A DNA stretch of 40,192 bases, taken from positions 1-40,192 of the forward strand of contig JAFEBI010000002.1 in assembly GCA_018242725.1 (NCBI GenBank), read 5' to 3'. Shown in pieces: positions 1-8,050 of the stretch; position 1 is the stretch's first letter, and each line of letters starts with the position of its first letter. Below the pieces are notes generated by a model, which ran no database searches, was not told the DNA's origin, and saw nothing but the letters and a program-made list of their open reading frames with translations. This stretch comes from Nitrospira sp. (GTDB lineage Bacteria > Nitrospirota > Nitrospiria > Nitrospirales > Nitrospiraceae). The position numbers and the translations under genes were made by a program.

Positions 1-310
1 TTCCGACCGGGGCACTCAGTACACCTCCCTGGAGGTTCAGGCGTTTCTCCATGCACATGGGATTGTCAGCAGCATGAGTGGCGTGGGAAGCTGCTATGAC
101 AATGCCGTGGCGGAGAGCTTCTTTTCCGTACTCAAGCGAGAACGGGTGCATCGGCGTCAGTATCGGACTCGCGCCGACGCCCGGGCCGATATCTTTGATT
201 ACATCGAGAGGTTTTATAACGGTCAGCGGACGCACTCCTTTACGCGAGGAGTCGCCCCACGGATCTTTCTCGAAAGGCATTATGAAAAGTCTTCTTTAAC
301 CCGTCCGTGA
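1..310 (+). pseudogene. IS3-family transposase OrfB, C-terminal fragment (cut by window start)
   Basis: This is the C-terminal end of a DDE (rve-type) integrase core. The reading frame is open from base 2, so the gene continues to the left of the window. Residues reading SDRGTQYTS carry the second catalytic Asp. The stretch YDNAVAESFF about 40 residues later carries the catalytic Glu. The tail RTRADARADIFDYIERFYN and QRTHS is typical of IS3-group OrfB proteins, which cut and join IS ends. The stop at 308-310 lies inside the right terminal inverted repeat, as is usual for the family. Whether the element is complete and active cannot be judged, because the first Asp, OrfA and the left end are outside the window. 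An internal ATG at 74 is not the real start. Confidence 0.9.
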
Positions 311-326
311 AACTGGGGGAAGACCA
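303..326 (+). repeat. Putative right terminal inverted repeat of the IS3 element
   Basis: The sequence GTCCGTGAAACTGGGGGAAG followed by ACCA overlaps the transposase stop and ends in CA. Its reverse complement begins TGGTCTTCCCCC, which resembles IS3-family termini that start with TG and end with CA. The left copy is outside the window, so the pairing cannot be confirmed. Confidence 0.6.
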
Positions 327-461
327 AGGAAAGATTCAGGAACTAGAACGGAAGGGCATCTTGCCGAGGGGAAAGTGACCAAGCGAGACAAATTGAAGCG
401 GCTTAGTAGGATCCAGAAAAGAAAAGAGGATAGCTGCTTTCGAACAGTCTTTGAGACCACT

Positions 462-487
462 TGAAAAGGAGCCTGTCCCCTTTTCTC
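462..487. repeat. Small imperfect palindrome upstream of the HNH-NACHT gene
   Basis: The stretch reads TTGAAAAGGAGCCTGTCCCC then TTTTCT. The arms AAAAGG and CCTTTT flank a GCCTGTC core. It resembles short palindromic intergenic repeats, but only one copy is seen here. It sits 14 bases before the start codon at 501 and takes the place where a ribosome binding site would be expected. The rest of 327-500 holds no convincing gene. Confidence 0.35.
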
Positions 488-500
488 CGATACACGCTCA

Positions 501-3500
501 ATGGCAAAGCAGAACCGAGACGAGTTTTCAGCAAAAACAAAAAAGCAGATCGGTACGCGCGCTGGCTGGCATTGTTCTGATCCAGCATGCCGCCGATTAA
601 CGGTCAGTGCCAATTCCGAGGGGACTGACGAGTCAACCCTCGGCATAGCGGCACACATTTGTGCTGCTGCGTATGGCGGTCCCCGCTACGACGAGAACCA
701 AACGCCTGCACAGCGTAGTTCAGCGGATAATGGAATATGGCTCTGTACAATTCACGGCGCTGCCGTGGACAAGGAGGATCCCAAGTATACCGTTGCTCTG
801 TTGCGAGAATGGAAGGCGCAGGCGCAGAGGAATGCTTGGCGAGCCAACCTATACAACGAAGGTCCGCTCGCACCGGCGAGGCGAACGCCGAGCACAGATG
901 AGTCAAGTAACCGCATTCGTGCCGCCGCAGCCGCCGACCTTGACGTTTTCAGGCATTCAGACAAGTGGCCGTCTACCGCTATTACACTCACTCTTGAAGT
1001 AGACGGCTTGAGAGATCTCGTTAGCACATCAGAGCTGGCGACCGCCCTTATCACACTCGATGATTTCATCCTAGTCGCCCCACCCGGCATGGGCAAGACT
1101 ACGACGTTATTTCAAGTCGCGGAAGCGCTGTTGGCTAATTGCAACGCTTCACCGATTATCGTGCCGCTCAGTGACTGGTCCACGGATGGCGCGGCGCTCC
1201 TCGAATCAGTTTTGAAGCGCCACACGTTTCAAGGCATTTCGGAAGATGAGCTGCGCGTTGTTGCTGCAAAGCCTGGTGTAATCCTGCTCCTAGACGGTTG
1301 GAACGAGCTAGACGTAGGCGCGCGCAAGCGTGCAGCGGCTCAAGTCAGGCGTCTCCAAGCGGAGTTACCGGAACTCAGCTTGCTGATCTCGACGCGCCAG
1401 CAGGCTCTTGATGTTCCAGTCGACGGTACGCGTATCAACCTTCTCCCTCTCAGGCGGACGCAACAACTTGATATTGCTAAGGCTCTGCGTGGTGACGTGG
1501 GCGTGCGTATGCTCGATCAAGCGTGGCGTACCGCTGGCGTGCGTGAGCTTGTCACAATCCCACTCTACTTGACGGCGCTGCTGGCTCTTCCTGAGGGCAC
1601 ACCCTTTCCGACCACGAAGGAAGAAGTGCTGCGTCGTTTTGTCTCAGTACATGATGGAGACACCCAACGCGCTGGCATCCTTGCGGAAGTGACCTACGGA
1701 TTACACCAGCGGTTCCTGGAAGACCTCGCAAAGACCGCTAATCAAGCTGCCTACACGACGATCCCGGATGTCGTGGCCCGTAAATCCGTCTCGGATACAG
1801 AGAGTGCCCTCGTAACGGAAGGGCAGATCACAGAAAAGCCTCAGCCCAACATTGTCCTAGAGGCACTTGTCGGCTACCACCTGCTCCTGCGCATCGGCGA
1901 TCCTGTAGGCTATTCGTTTCAGCATCAGCAATTTCAGGAATGGTACGCATCGCTCTTCGTGGAGCGTCTGATGATGGCGAGTATCAGTGATACCTCATCC
2001 CGCAACACGCTGAAGGCAGAGGTTCTCAATTTGCCGGTGTGGGAAGAATCCATTCTTTTCGCGTGCGAGCGGCTCGCACGCGGTGACCTAAAACAGCAAG
2101 AGTGTTGCAGTGCGGCGATTATGGCCGCATTCGAGGTTGATCCCATGCTCGCTGCCGAGATGATCTTTCGTTCGACCGACGCCATTTGGGTGCGCATCGG
2201 CGCGACTATTCGGGGGAAAATCGAACGTTGGCACACGCCAGGACAAGTCGATCGCGCCCTACGCTTTATGATGAGCTCTAGCCGTCCTGAGTTTGTCGAT
2301 CAAGTGTGGCCGCTCATTACGCATGAAGATGATCAAGTACACCTCAGGGCTCTCCGCGCTGGCAGAAGCTTCCGGCCATCTCTTCTCGGCAGCGATGCGG
2401 CTAAGCGAATAGCGGTGCTGCCACCCCGCACTCGGACCCACGTTCTATACGAGATCGTGATGAACAGTGGAATGGATGGCCTCGATCTCGCGGCGGGCAT
2501 CGCCAAGAATGATCCAGACCCTGAAATAAAAGCGAAGGTGATCGCTGCACTTGCATTTCGCCATGCGAATCGGCACATCGCTGACGTGTTGCACTGCGCA
2601 GACGAGAAGACGTTTGATTTGGTGCTCTGCAAAGATATCCTCGATGAAACAACTGATGAGAGCATCATAAAAGGAATGGAGGCGGCGCGTGAACGTCAGC
2701 GAAAGGCAGGGGATTCGGCTCACGATCGTTTGCGCACAATTGTGTATGCGCGAGGCGATAAAGACCTAAGCGACGAGTTGACTGCGATTATTGCCGAAAT
2801 GGAGATCGACAAGAAATCAGTTGGGATAGTGAATCTACTCTATATGCTCCGCAACCGCTACTCGCGTGCAATCGCAGCTGGTCTCCTTCAGCGCGTGCGC
2901 GCGGGGCGCACACTGCTTTACGGCGCAGATGATCTGCTCGCGTCGGCGAATCTAAGATTTGAGGACGAGGTGCTAATCGAGATTGCATTGGCCGAAACTG
3001 CCCGCCACGATGACCGTGCCGAAGCCGCTGCGTCCGTGCTCGGGCCGCTTGCTGTTGGTCGCATGATCGAAACTGCTTTCGAGGCGAACAAGCATGTTCG
3101 GGGCTCGAATGGCCAACACGATCAAGCCGCAGTCGACCGCTATTATGCCTTGCTAGACCGCATCGGACATACACCCGGCGCAAGCCTTGTCGCTGCTGTT
3201 CGGACGCGCTCGGCGCAGGCTGGGAATAAGGAAATGGCGGATTTGGCAGACCTGATCTCTCGCCATCCAAATGACGAGGGTGGTCGCGGCAGGCCATTCG
3301 ACGCCGACGCGCTCGCTACGATTCGAGTGCTGGCAGAAGACTGGGGCAACCGGATGCTGGCGTCTAGCGATGCGATGCGTTCGCAATTGTCTTCAATTGC
3401 AAAGCTCGTTTGCCGCGCCCCATCAGTCGGCTTGCTGCAACTGCTAAAGCGGCTCCTTGATGAAGATCTGCGCCGTTACCGCGCTTTCCGGCAAGAAGCA

Positions 3501-4847
3501 GAGGTGACGGGCTGGCGTCAAGGAAAGGCGCTGGACGAAGCTCGCACACTACATACATATGAGTACGAGCGCGCGTTTCATGCAATTAAAGCACCGGCGA
3601 CGGCTGCGCTCATGTGTGAATATCTGCGCGACGAACATTTCGGGCAGTCCGCTGCTCTCGTGTTGGCCGGGCAATGGAGCGCCAAGAATGAACCCACCGA
3701 GGCGAGGCACGTCTGGGGTCAAGTGGATTTCTCTCGCGTCGAGGAGAAGCGCGCGGCACGCGTCACAGATCCCGCTGCAACGTCGGCAGAGGCGGAAGCG
3801 ATTTTTGGGGCAATTGAGCCGTTGATCGCTGATGATGCAACGGAGGTCCAGAATAAGCACGCCATTGCTCTCGGCATCGTTGCTGCGCGACTGCCGCATG
3901 GCGAACGCCAAAGCACGATTGAAACCCTCATCTCCCTCGCTTCGCGCCAGCAGCGTGCTGCTCTGCTTCAAAACCTCATTCTGTCTGGTGAGAACGTCAA
4001 CATCGAGCTGGTCAAGAGCGGCCTTTCGGAGATGTTTGGCGTAGCTAAGCAAGAGAGCTGGATTCTGTGGGACGGTTATGAGGTGAGGTACTGGCTGCGC
4101 CTGCTTCCATTTTCGAATCCTACTGCTGAAGCGTCCGCTGTTGTGCGTGGCCTGCCAAACGATCAACGTAGGGTTGACTGGCTAGAAGACATGATTGGGG
4201 GATTCAGAATGGCCCCTGGTACCGCCGCCGAGAGTGTCCTTTTTCAATTGGCGGAGGACAATCCAAACCTCTATGGCAATTACGCCTGGCGCGATGCCGT
4301 CCTACGCCGAGGGACGCTTTCGTCCGCGGTGCATTTTGTGGATCTCGCCGCGAGCGGTGTGTTAGAGGGGAGGGAAACGTATCCCAGTGACACTGCACGG
4401 CAAATTGCAGGATTGATGAGCAAACATGCCGAACTGCGTACCCATGTCTATCAGTTACTTGAAAATGGCGCTAGCATGCCCAGCCTCGGGCTACTTGCAC
4501 AAGCAGTTGCAGAAGCTCCTGATACGGATGGCTTGCTATTGCTCATCAAACATAATCCCTCTTTTATCTCACGCCTCACCATTGAGAGGGTTGTTACCGA
4601 ACACGTTCCCTCCGAGGATTTGAAAGGCGCCTACACCATCGTTCCTGTTCCCGCCATCGAACTTAGGCAGAAACTATTGGCAATGACTGTGGCTGGAAAC
4701 TGCACGGCTGCCGCCACTGATTGCCTGTATCAGATTGATGAGATCAGGGACGAATATGGCGCGCCAGATTCTGAACCGCGTCATCCTGACCTGGCATCGG
4801 GCAAACGGTGGCCAGTCATGATGATGCCCGACCCGGAAGATGAGTAA
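501..4847 (+). CDS. HNH-NACHT STAND NTPase, candidate anti-phage defence protein
   Basis: A 1448-residue protein in three parts. Residues 20-110 form a zinc-dependent HNH-like nuclease domain: C25 and C30, then AHI (H52), GGPRYD, and NGIWLCTIH with N77, C82 and H85. Residues 185-480 form a NACHT/STAND NTPase: Walker A APPGMGKTT at 193-201, Walker B ILLLDG with D265 followed by E269, a sensor-like LLISTRQQ, and a conserved FQHQQFQEWYAS near the end. From about 500 to the end there is a long, mostly helical region that looks like a repeat superhelix. In NLR-like immune proteins this part senses the trigger, the NTPase oligomerises, and the N-terminal effector acts, here by inference on nucleic acid. 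No signal peptide or transmembrane segment is seen. No good ribosome binding site precedes the ATG at 501, and the frame is closed upstream at 462. It stands alone between an IS remnant and an aldo/keto reductase, which fits horizontal acquisition. The domain reading is firm; the defence role is inference. Confidence 0.85.
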   Translation: MAKQNRDEFSAKTKKQIGTRAGWHCSDPACRRLTVSANSEGTDESTLGIAAHICAAAYGGPRYDENQTPAQRSSADNGIWLCTIHGAAVDKEDPKYTVALLREWKAQAQRNAWRANLYNEGPLAPARRTPSTDESSNRIRAAAAADLDVFRHSDKWPSTAITLTLEVDGLRDLVSTSELATALITLDDFILVAPPGMGKTTTLFQVAEALLANCNASPIIVPLSDWSTDGAALLESVLKRHTFQGISEDELRVVAAKPGVILLLDGWNELDVGARKRAAAQVRRLQAELPELSLLISTRQQALDVPVDGTRINLLPLRRTQQLDIAKALRGDVGVRMLDQAWRTAGVRELVTIPLYLTALLALPEGTPFPTTKEEVLRRFVSVHDGDTQRAGILAEVTYGLHQRFLEDLAKTANQAAYTTIPDVVARKSVSDTESALVTEGQITEKPQPNIVLEALVGYHLLLRIGDPVGYSFQHQQFQEWYASLFVERLMMASISDTSSRNTLKAEVLNLPVWEESILFACERLARGDLKQQECCSAAIMAAFEVDPMLAAEMIFRSTDAIWVRIGATIRGKIERWHTPGQVDRALRFMMSSSRPEFVDQVWPLITHEDDQVHLRALRAGRSFRPSLLGSDAAKRIAVLPPRTRTHVLYEIVMNSGMDGLDLAAGIAKNDPDPEIKAKVIAALAFRHANRHIADVLHCADEKTFDLVLCKDILDETTDESIIKGMEAARERQRKAGDSAHDRLRTIVYARGDKDLSDELTAIIAEMEIDKKSVGIVNLLYMLRNRYSRAIAAGLLQRVRAGRTLLYGADDLLASANLRFEDEVLIEIALAETARHDDRAEAAASVLGPLAVGRMIETAFEANKHVRGSNGQHDQAAVDRYYALLDRIGHTPGASLVAAVRTRSAQAGNKEMADLADLISRHPNDEGGRGRPFDADALATIRVLAEDWGNRMLASSDAMRSQLSSIAKLVCRAPSVGLLQLLKRLLDEDLRRYRAFRQEAEVTGWRQGKALDEARTLHTYEYERAFHAIKAPATAALMCEYLRDEHFGQSAALVLAGQWSAKNEPTEARHVWGQVDFSRVEEKRAARVTDPAATSAEAEAIFGAIEPLIADDATEVQNKHAIALGIVAARLPHGERQSTIETLISLASRQQRAALLQNLILSGENVNIELVKSGLSEMFGVAKQESWILWDGYEVRYWLRLLPFSNPTAEASAVVRGLPNDQRRVDWLEDMIGGFRMAPGTAAESVLFQLAEDNPNLYGNYAWRDAVLRRGTLSSAVHFVDLAASGVLEGRETYPSDTARQIAGLMSKHAELRTHVYQLLENGASMPSLGLLAQAVAEAPDTDGLLLLIKHNPSFISRLTIERVVTEHVPSEDLKGAYTIVPVPAIELRQKLLAMTVAGNCTAAATDCLYQIDEIRDEYGAPDSEPRHPDLASGKRWPVMMMPDPEDE

Positions 4848-4864
4848 AGCAGGGTCCTCCATAG

Positions 4865-5050
4865 CGGAAACGTAGCCGGACGGTTAGCAGAACGGGCTTG
4901 GATTTCTACCCTGCAGCTACCAAGAAGCGCCATGCTGCAATCGAAGTCCTACTTGCCGAGGGCGTCATGAATGTCCGCCTCTGGCCGATAGCCGCCCTTG
5001 CGGATGGTCAACCTTGCCGTTTCTCAGCTGAAACCATCGATCCAAGCTGA
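4865..5050 (+). pseudogene. Orphan coding remnant of unknown family
   Basis: After the stop of the HNH-NACHT gene, an in-frame stretch without an initiation codon runs from 4865 to a TGA at 5048-5050. Its last 51 codons read like genuine protein, for example LDFYPAATKKRHAAIEVLLA followed by LWPIAALADGQPCRF. Only an internal ATG is present. It may be the C-terminal scar of a gene cut off when the defence island was inserted or rearranged. I do not recognise the family. It could also be chance, since the stretch is short. Confidence 0.35.
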
Positions 5051-5067
5051 CACGGAACATCGGGCAT

Positions 5068-6039
5068 TTACCAGGCGTAGGCTTCTGGTGCGGTGCCACC
5101 CGGGCCGGGGAATATGTCGTCCAGCTGCTTCATGGTTTCCTGACTCAGCGTAAGAGTCAGCGCCCGCATCGCGCTATCGAGTTGCTCCATGGTGCGTGGC
5201 CCAATGATCGGTGCCGTGACGGCTTTTTGGTGTAGTAGCCACGCTAACGCGACGTCCGCTGGACGTTCACTAATCCCTGCGCACAGGGCTTCATAGGCTT
5301 CTAATTTGGTGCGAGACTTCTCGATCTCCTTCTTCAGCTCTTCGTCCGCGCGGCGCCCGCTGTCGGCTGGTTGCAGCACTCCGGCTAAGAGTCCTCGACC
5401 CAGGGGACTCCATGGAATCAGACCGATCCCATAGGCCTCACAAGCGGGAATGACCTCCAGCTCAATCGTGCGCTCATTGAGGTTGTACAGACTTTGCTCT
5501 GACACCAAGCCCAGAAAATTTCGACTACGCGCGGCCTCCTGTGCCTGAGCGAGATGCCACCCGGCAAAGTTGCTGCTGCCCACATAGACCACTTTGCCTT
5601 CACGAACTAACTGCTCCATCGCCTGCCAGACTTCATCCCACGGTGTCTCCCGATCAACATGATGCATCTGATAGAGGTCGATCCAGTCTGTTTGAAGCCG
5701 ACGCAGACTCGCTTCACAAGCTTGCTTGATATGGCGGGCGGAAAGGCGAGACTGGTTCGGCCACTCCCCCATACGGCCGAATACCTTGGTGGCCAGCACC
5801 ACCTTGTCTCGACGACCTCCACCTTGAGCAAGCCACCGTCCAATGATCTGTTCGGTCCAACCTTCGCCGAGTTTCCAGCCGTACACATCAGCCGTATCGA
5901 AAAAGTTGATGCCTTGCTCCAAGGCTCGATCCATCAGGGCAAAACTGTCCGGCTCACTCGTCTGGGGTCCGAAATTCATCGTTCCGAGACAGAGCCGACT
6001 GACTTTGAGCCCTGAGCGACCGAGATGAACGTATTGCAT
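5068..6039 (-). CDS. Aldo/keto reductase
   Basis: A 323-residue NADPH-dependent oxidoreductase of the aldo/keto reductase superfamily, a TIM barrel that reduces aldehydes or ketones. The N-terminus MQYVHLGRSGLKVSRLCLGT is the classic opening. The catalytic tetrad is visible as D48 and Y53 in FFDTADVYG, K85 in VLATKVFG, and H126 in DLYQMHHVD. The GSSNFAGWHL and LIPWSPLGRGLLAG motifs follow, and the cofactor-binding motif IIGPRTMEQLDSAM sits near the C-terminus. Length is normal for the family. The substrate cannot be told. No operon partner is evident: the next gene upstream ends or starts independently. Confidence 0.93.
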   Translation of the reverse strand: MQYVHLGRSGLKVSRLCLGTMNFGPQTSEPDSFALMDRALEQGINFFDTADVYGWKLGEGWTEQIIGRWLAQGGGRRDKVVLATKVFGRMGEWPNQSRLSARHIKQACEASLRRLQTDWIDLYQMHHVDRETPWDEVWQAMEQLVREGKVVYVGSSNFAGWHLAQAQEAARSRNFLGLVSEQSLYNLNERTIELEVIPACEAYGIGLIPWSPLGRGLLAGVLQPADSGRRADEELKKEIEKSRTKLEAYEALCAGISERPADVALAWLLHQKAVTAPIIGPRTMEQLDSAMRALTLTLSQETMKQLDDIFPGPGGTAPEAYAW

Positions 6040-6087
6040 GAGACAAGATTCCTTTGCGGAACACCTTAACGGGACAAACCGCTGTTC

Positions 6088-6495
6088 TTAATATCCCCTC
6101 CCGGTACTCCCTCCACGACCCATTCGATCGAGTGGGAGCGCGTCGTAACGCTGTTTCAGGTCGGGATGCTCGCCCAGGTACTGTTTGACTGCTGCATCAT
6201 CCGCAAACACATCGGCGCTGCGTGTCCGATAGTCGTCGAGCGTCAGATCGTGTTTAGCGAGAACGGCTGTCAACTTGCTGTTGATATCCGCCCTCATCTC
6301 GTTCATACGCTCGGCAGACGGCCGCTGGCCATCTCCATACCCGGCTCCACCCTTGAAATAGTTCGTCATCATCTCGCCGATCTCAATGCGAGCGTTGACG
6401 AATTTCTCAACGTCGGCCGGTTCCGCGGCCGACACAATCCCAGAAGACAAGAACCCTCCTAAGAAAATTATTATGACCCGAGACCATAGATTCAT
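6088..6495 (-). CDS. Small secreted protein of unknown function
   Basis: A 135-residue protein. The start at 6495 is preferred because GGGAG lies 8 bases upstream and the protein then opens with a signal peptide, MNLWSRVIIIFLGGFLSSG, with likely cleavage after VSAA. A longer frame to 6540 adds 15 residues without a ribosome site. The mature part is charged and mostly helical, with ARIEIGEMMTNYFKG, a segment like KLTAVLAKHDLTLDDYRTRS, and a Gly/Arg-rich tail GRGGSTGRGY. I do not recognise a family. By export signal it acts in the periplasm or is secreted. Confidence 0.7.
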   Translation of the reverse strand: MNLWSRVIIIFLGGFLSSGIVSAAEPADVEKFVNARIEIGEMMTNYFKGGAGYGDGQRPSAERMNEMRADINSKLTAVLAKHDLTLDDYRTRSADVFADDAAVKQYLGEHPDLKQRYDALPLDRMGRGGSTGRGY

Positions 6496-6604
6496 CACGC
6501 TGCTCCCTTCATGAATGAGTGACTCATGCGACGACAACATACCGCTTTCTACTCTACCCAGTGACTTGCCTTGCCCCCTCTCTCGACCGGCATGAGATCA
6601 ACGG

Positions 6605-8050
6605 CTAACCCTCATCTTCTGCTTCGCTGTACGCCGAGGGGATCCCATAGCGCTTACACTTTTCCCACAAGGCCTTCCGGGACAACCCCAAAATCTTCGA
6701 TGCGGTCGTGCGGCTCCCTTCGACTCGTTCCAACACAGACACAATATAGTCCTTCTCAAATCCCTCTCGAGCAGTGGCCAACGAGGTCATGGAGGCCGCC
6801 TGCTTTCTCTTCCCGCAGGTCAACCCTTCGTGACAGAACCCACAGGCCTCCTGCGTACTTCCTCCCAAATAAGGGCAGGACTGAAATCCACAGAGGTCGT
6901 TCGGTTGAACCGTCGTCTGGTCTCGGCCCAAGGCGACGGCCCGTTCCACGAGATTCTGCAACTCTCGCACGTTCCCGGGATATGAATATCGCAATAACAA
7001 CTCTTGAGCCGGCTGGGAAAATCGGCGCAGCTGTTTGTTGAGTTTCAACGAACAGGTGTCCAGCACATGCTGAGCAATCACCATGATGTCTTCTTGCCGT
7101 TGCCGAAGCGGTGGCACCAGGATCGGGACGACATTGAGCCGATAAAAAAGATCTTCCCTAAATCGGCCCTGTGCGACTTCCTTACGCAAATCTTTTTGCG
7201 TGGCACAGACAAGCCGGACATCGACCTCAATCGGTTCGTTACTGCCGACCCGTTCAAAGACCCGCTCTTGCAGAACGCGCAAGAGTTTCACTTGGACAAC
7301 AGGGGAGATTTCTCCGATTTCATCGAGAAAGAGCGTCCCCCGGTTGGCCATTTCAAACCGCCCACGTCGCTGGCGTAGGGCGCCAGTAAATGCGCCTTTC
7401 TCATGGCCGAAGAGTTCCGCCTCCAACAACGTCTCGGGCAAGGCCGCGCAGCTGACCTTAATCAACGGCGATCCCTTGCGGAAGCTGTTCTGATGGAGAG
7501 CATTCGCCACCAGTTCTTTTCCGGTGCCGCTTTCCCCGATAATGAGGACCGTGGAATCGGTTTCCGCCACCATCTTGATCTTGTCCAAGACCGCCCGCAT
7601 CTGGTTGTTGGCCCCCAAGATGCCGTGAAAGCAAAACTTGTCTTCGAGTTGATGCTTCAGATCCTGATTTTCTCGCCGTAAGGCGATGACCCCACCGATC
7701 CGCTCAATGATGAGCAGCAATTCCTCCATCAGAAACGGTTTCGTAATGTAATCGAAGGCTCCCAGTTTCATGGCGCCGACGGCTGTTTCCACGGACCCGT
7801 GTGCGGTAATCATGAGCACTTCCGTTTGAGCGGCTTTCTCTTTGGCCGTCTTGAGCACCGTGAGCCCATCGGCTCCCGGCAACCGGAGATCGGTGATGAC
7901 GAGATCAAAGGTCTGTTTCTCAATGGCCTCGATCCCTTCCAGGCCGGTCGCCACGGCCTGCACGCCGTAGCCGACCGCCTCCAACGCATCCAACATCGAA
8001 AGGCGCATCAACGGTTCATCATCGACCAACAGAACGGTCAAGCCTTTCAT
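6605..8050 (-). CDS. Sigma-54-dependent response regulator with Cys-rich linker
   Basis: A 481-residue NtrC-family activator. The receiver domain covers 5-118 with D10, D11, the phospho-acceptor D54 and K104. The AAA+ domain covers 143-375 with Walker A GESGTGKE (172-179), the sigma-54-contacting GAFTGA (219-224) and Walker B LFLDEI (240-245). A Fis-type helix-turn-helix lies at 435-468. Between the AAA+ domain and the DNA-binding domain are five cysteines (C387, C392, C403, C406, C412), which is not usual for NtrC and recalls the cysteine-bearing linker of NifA. The start at 8050 overlaps the kinase stop by four bases (ATGA), so the pair is translationally coupled. A longer frame to 8446 runs inside the kinase gene and is not used. 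Phosphorylation by the partner kinase would let it open sigma-54 promoters; targets are unknown. Confidence 0.93.
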   Translation of the reverse strand: MKGLTVLLVDDEPLMRLSMLDALEAVGYGVQAVATGLEGIEAIEKQTFDLVITDLRLPGADGLTVLKTAKEKAAQTEVLMITAHGSVETAVGAMKLGAFDYITKPFLMEELLLIIERIGGVIALRRENQDLKHQLEDKFCFHGILGANNQMRAVLDKIKMVAETDSTVLIIGESGTGKELVANALHQNSFRKGSPLIKVSCAALPETLLEAELFGHEKGAFTGALRQRRGRFEMANRGTLFLDEIGEISPVVQVKLLRVLQERVFERVGSNEPIEVDVRLVCATQKDLRKEVAQGRFREDLFYRLNVVPILVPPLRQRQEDIMVIAQHVLDTCSLKLNKQLRRFSQPAQELLLRYSYPGNVRELQNLVERAVALGRDQTTVQPNDLCGFQSCPYLGGSTQEACGFCHEGLTCGKRKQAASMTSLATAREGFEKDYIVSVLERVEGSRTTASKILGLSRKALWEKCKRYGIPSAYSEAEDEG

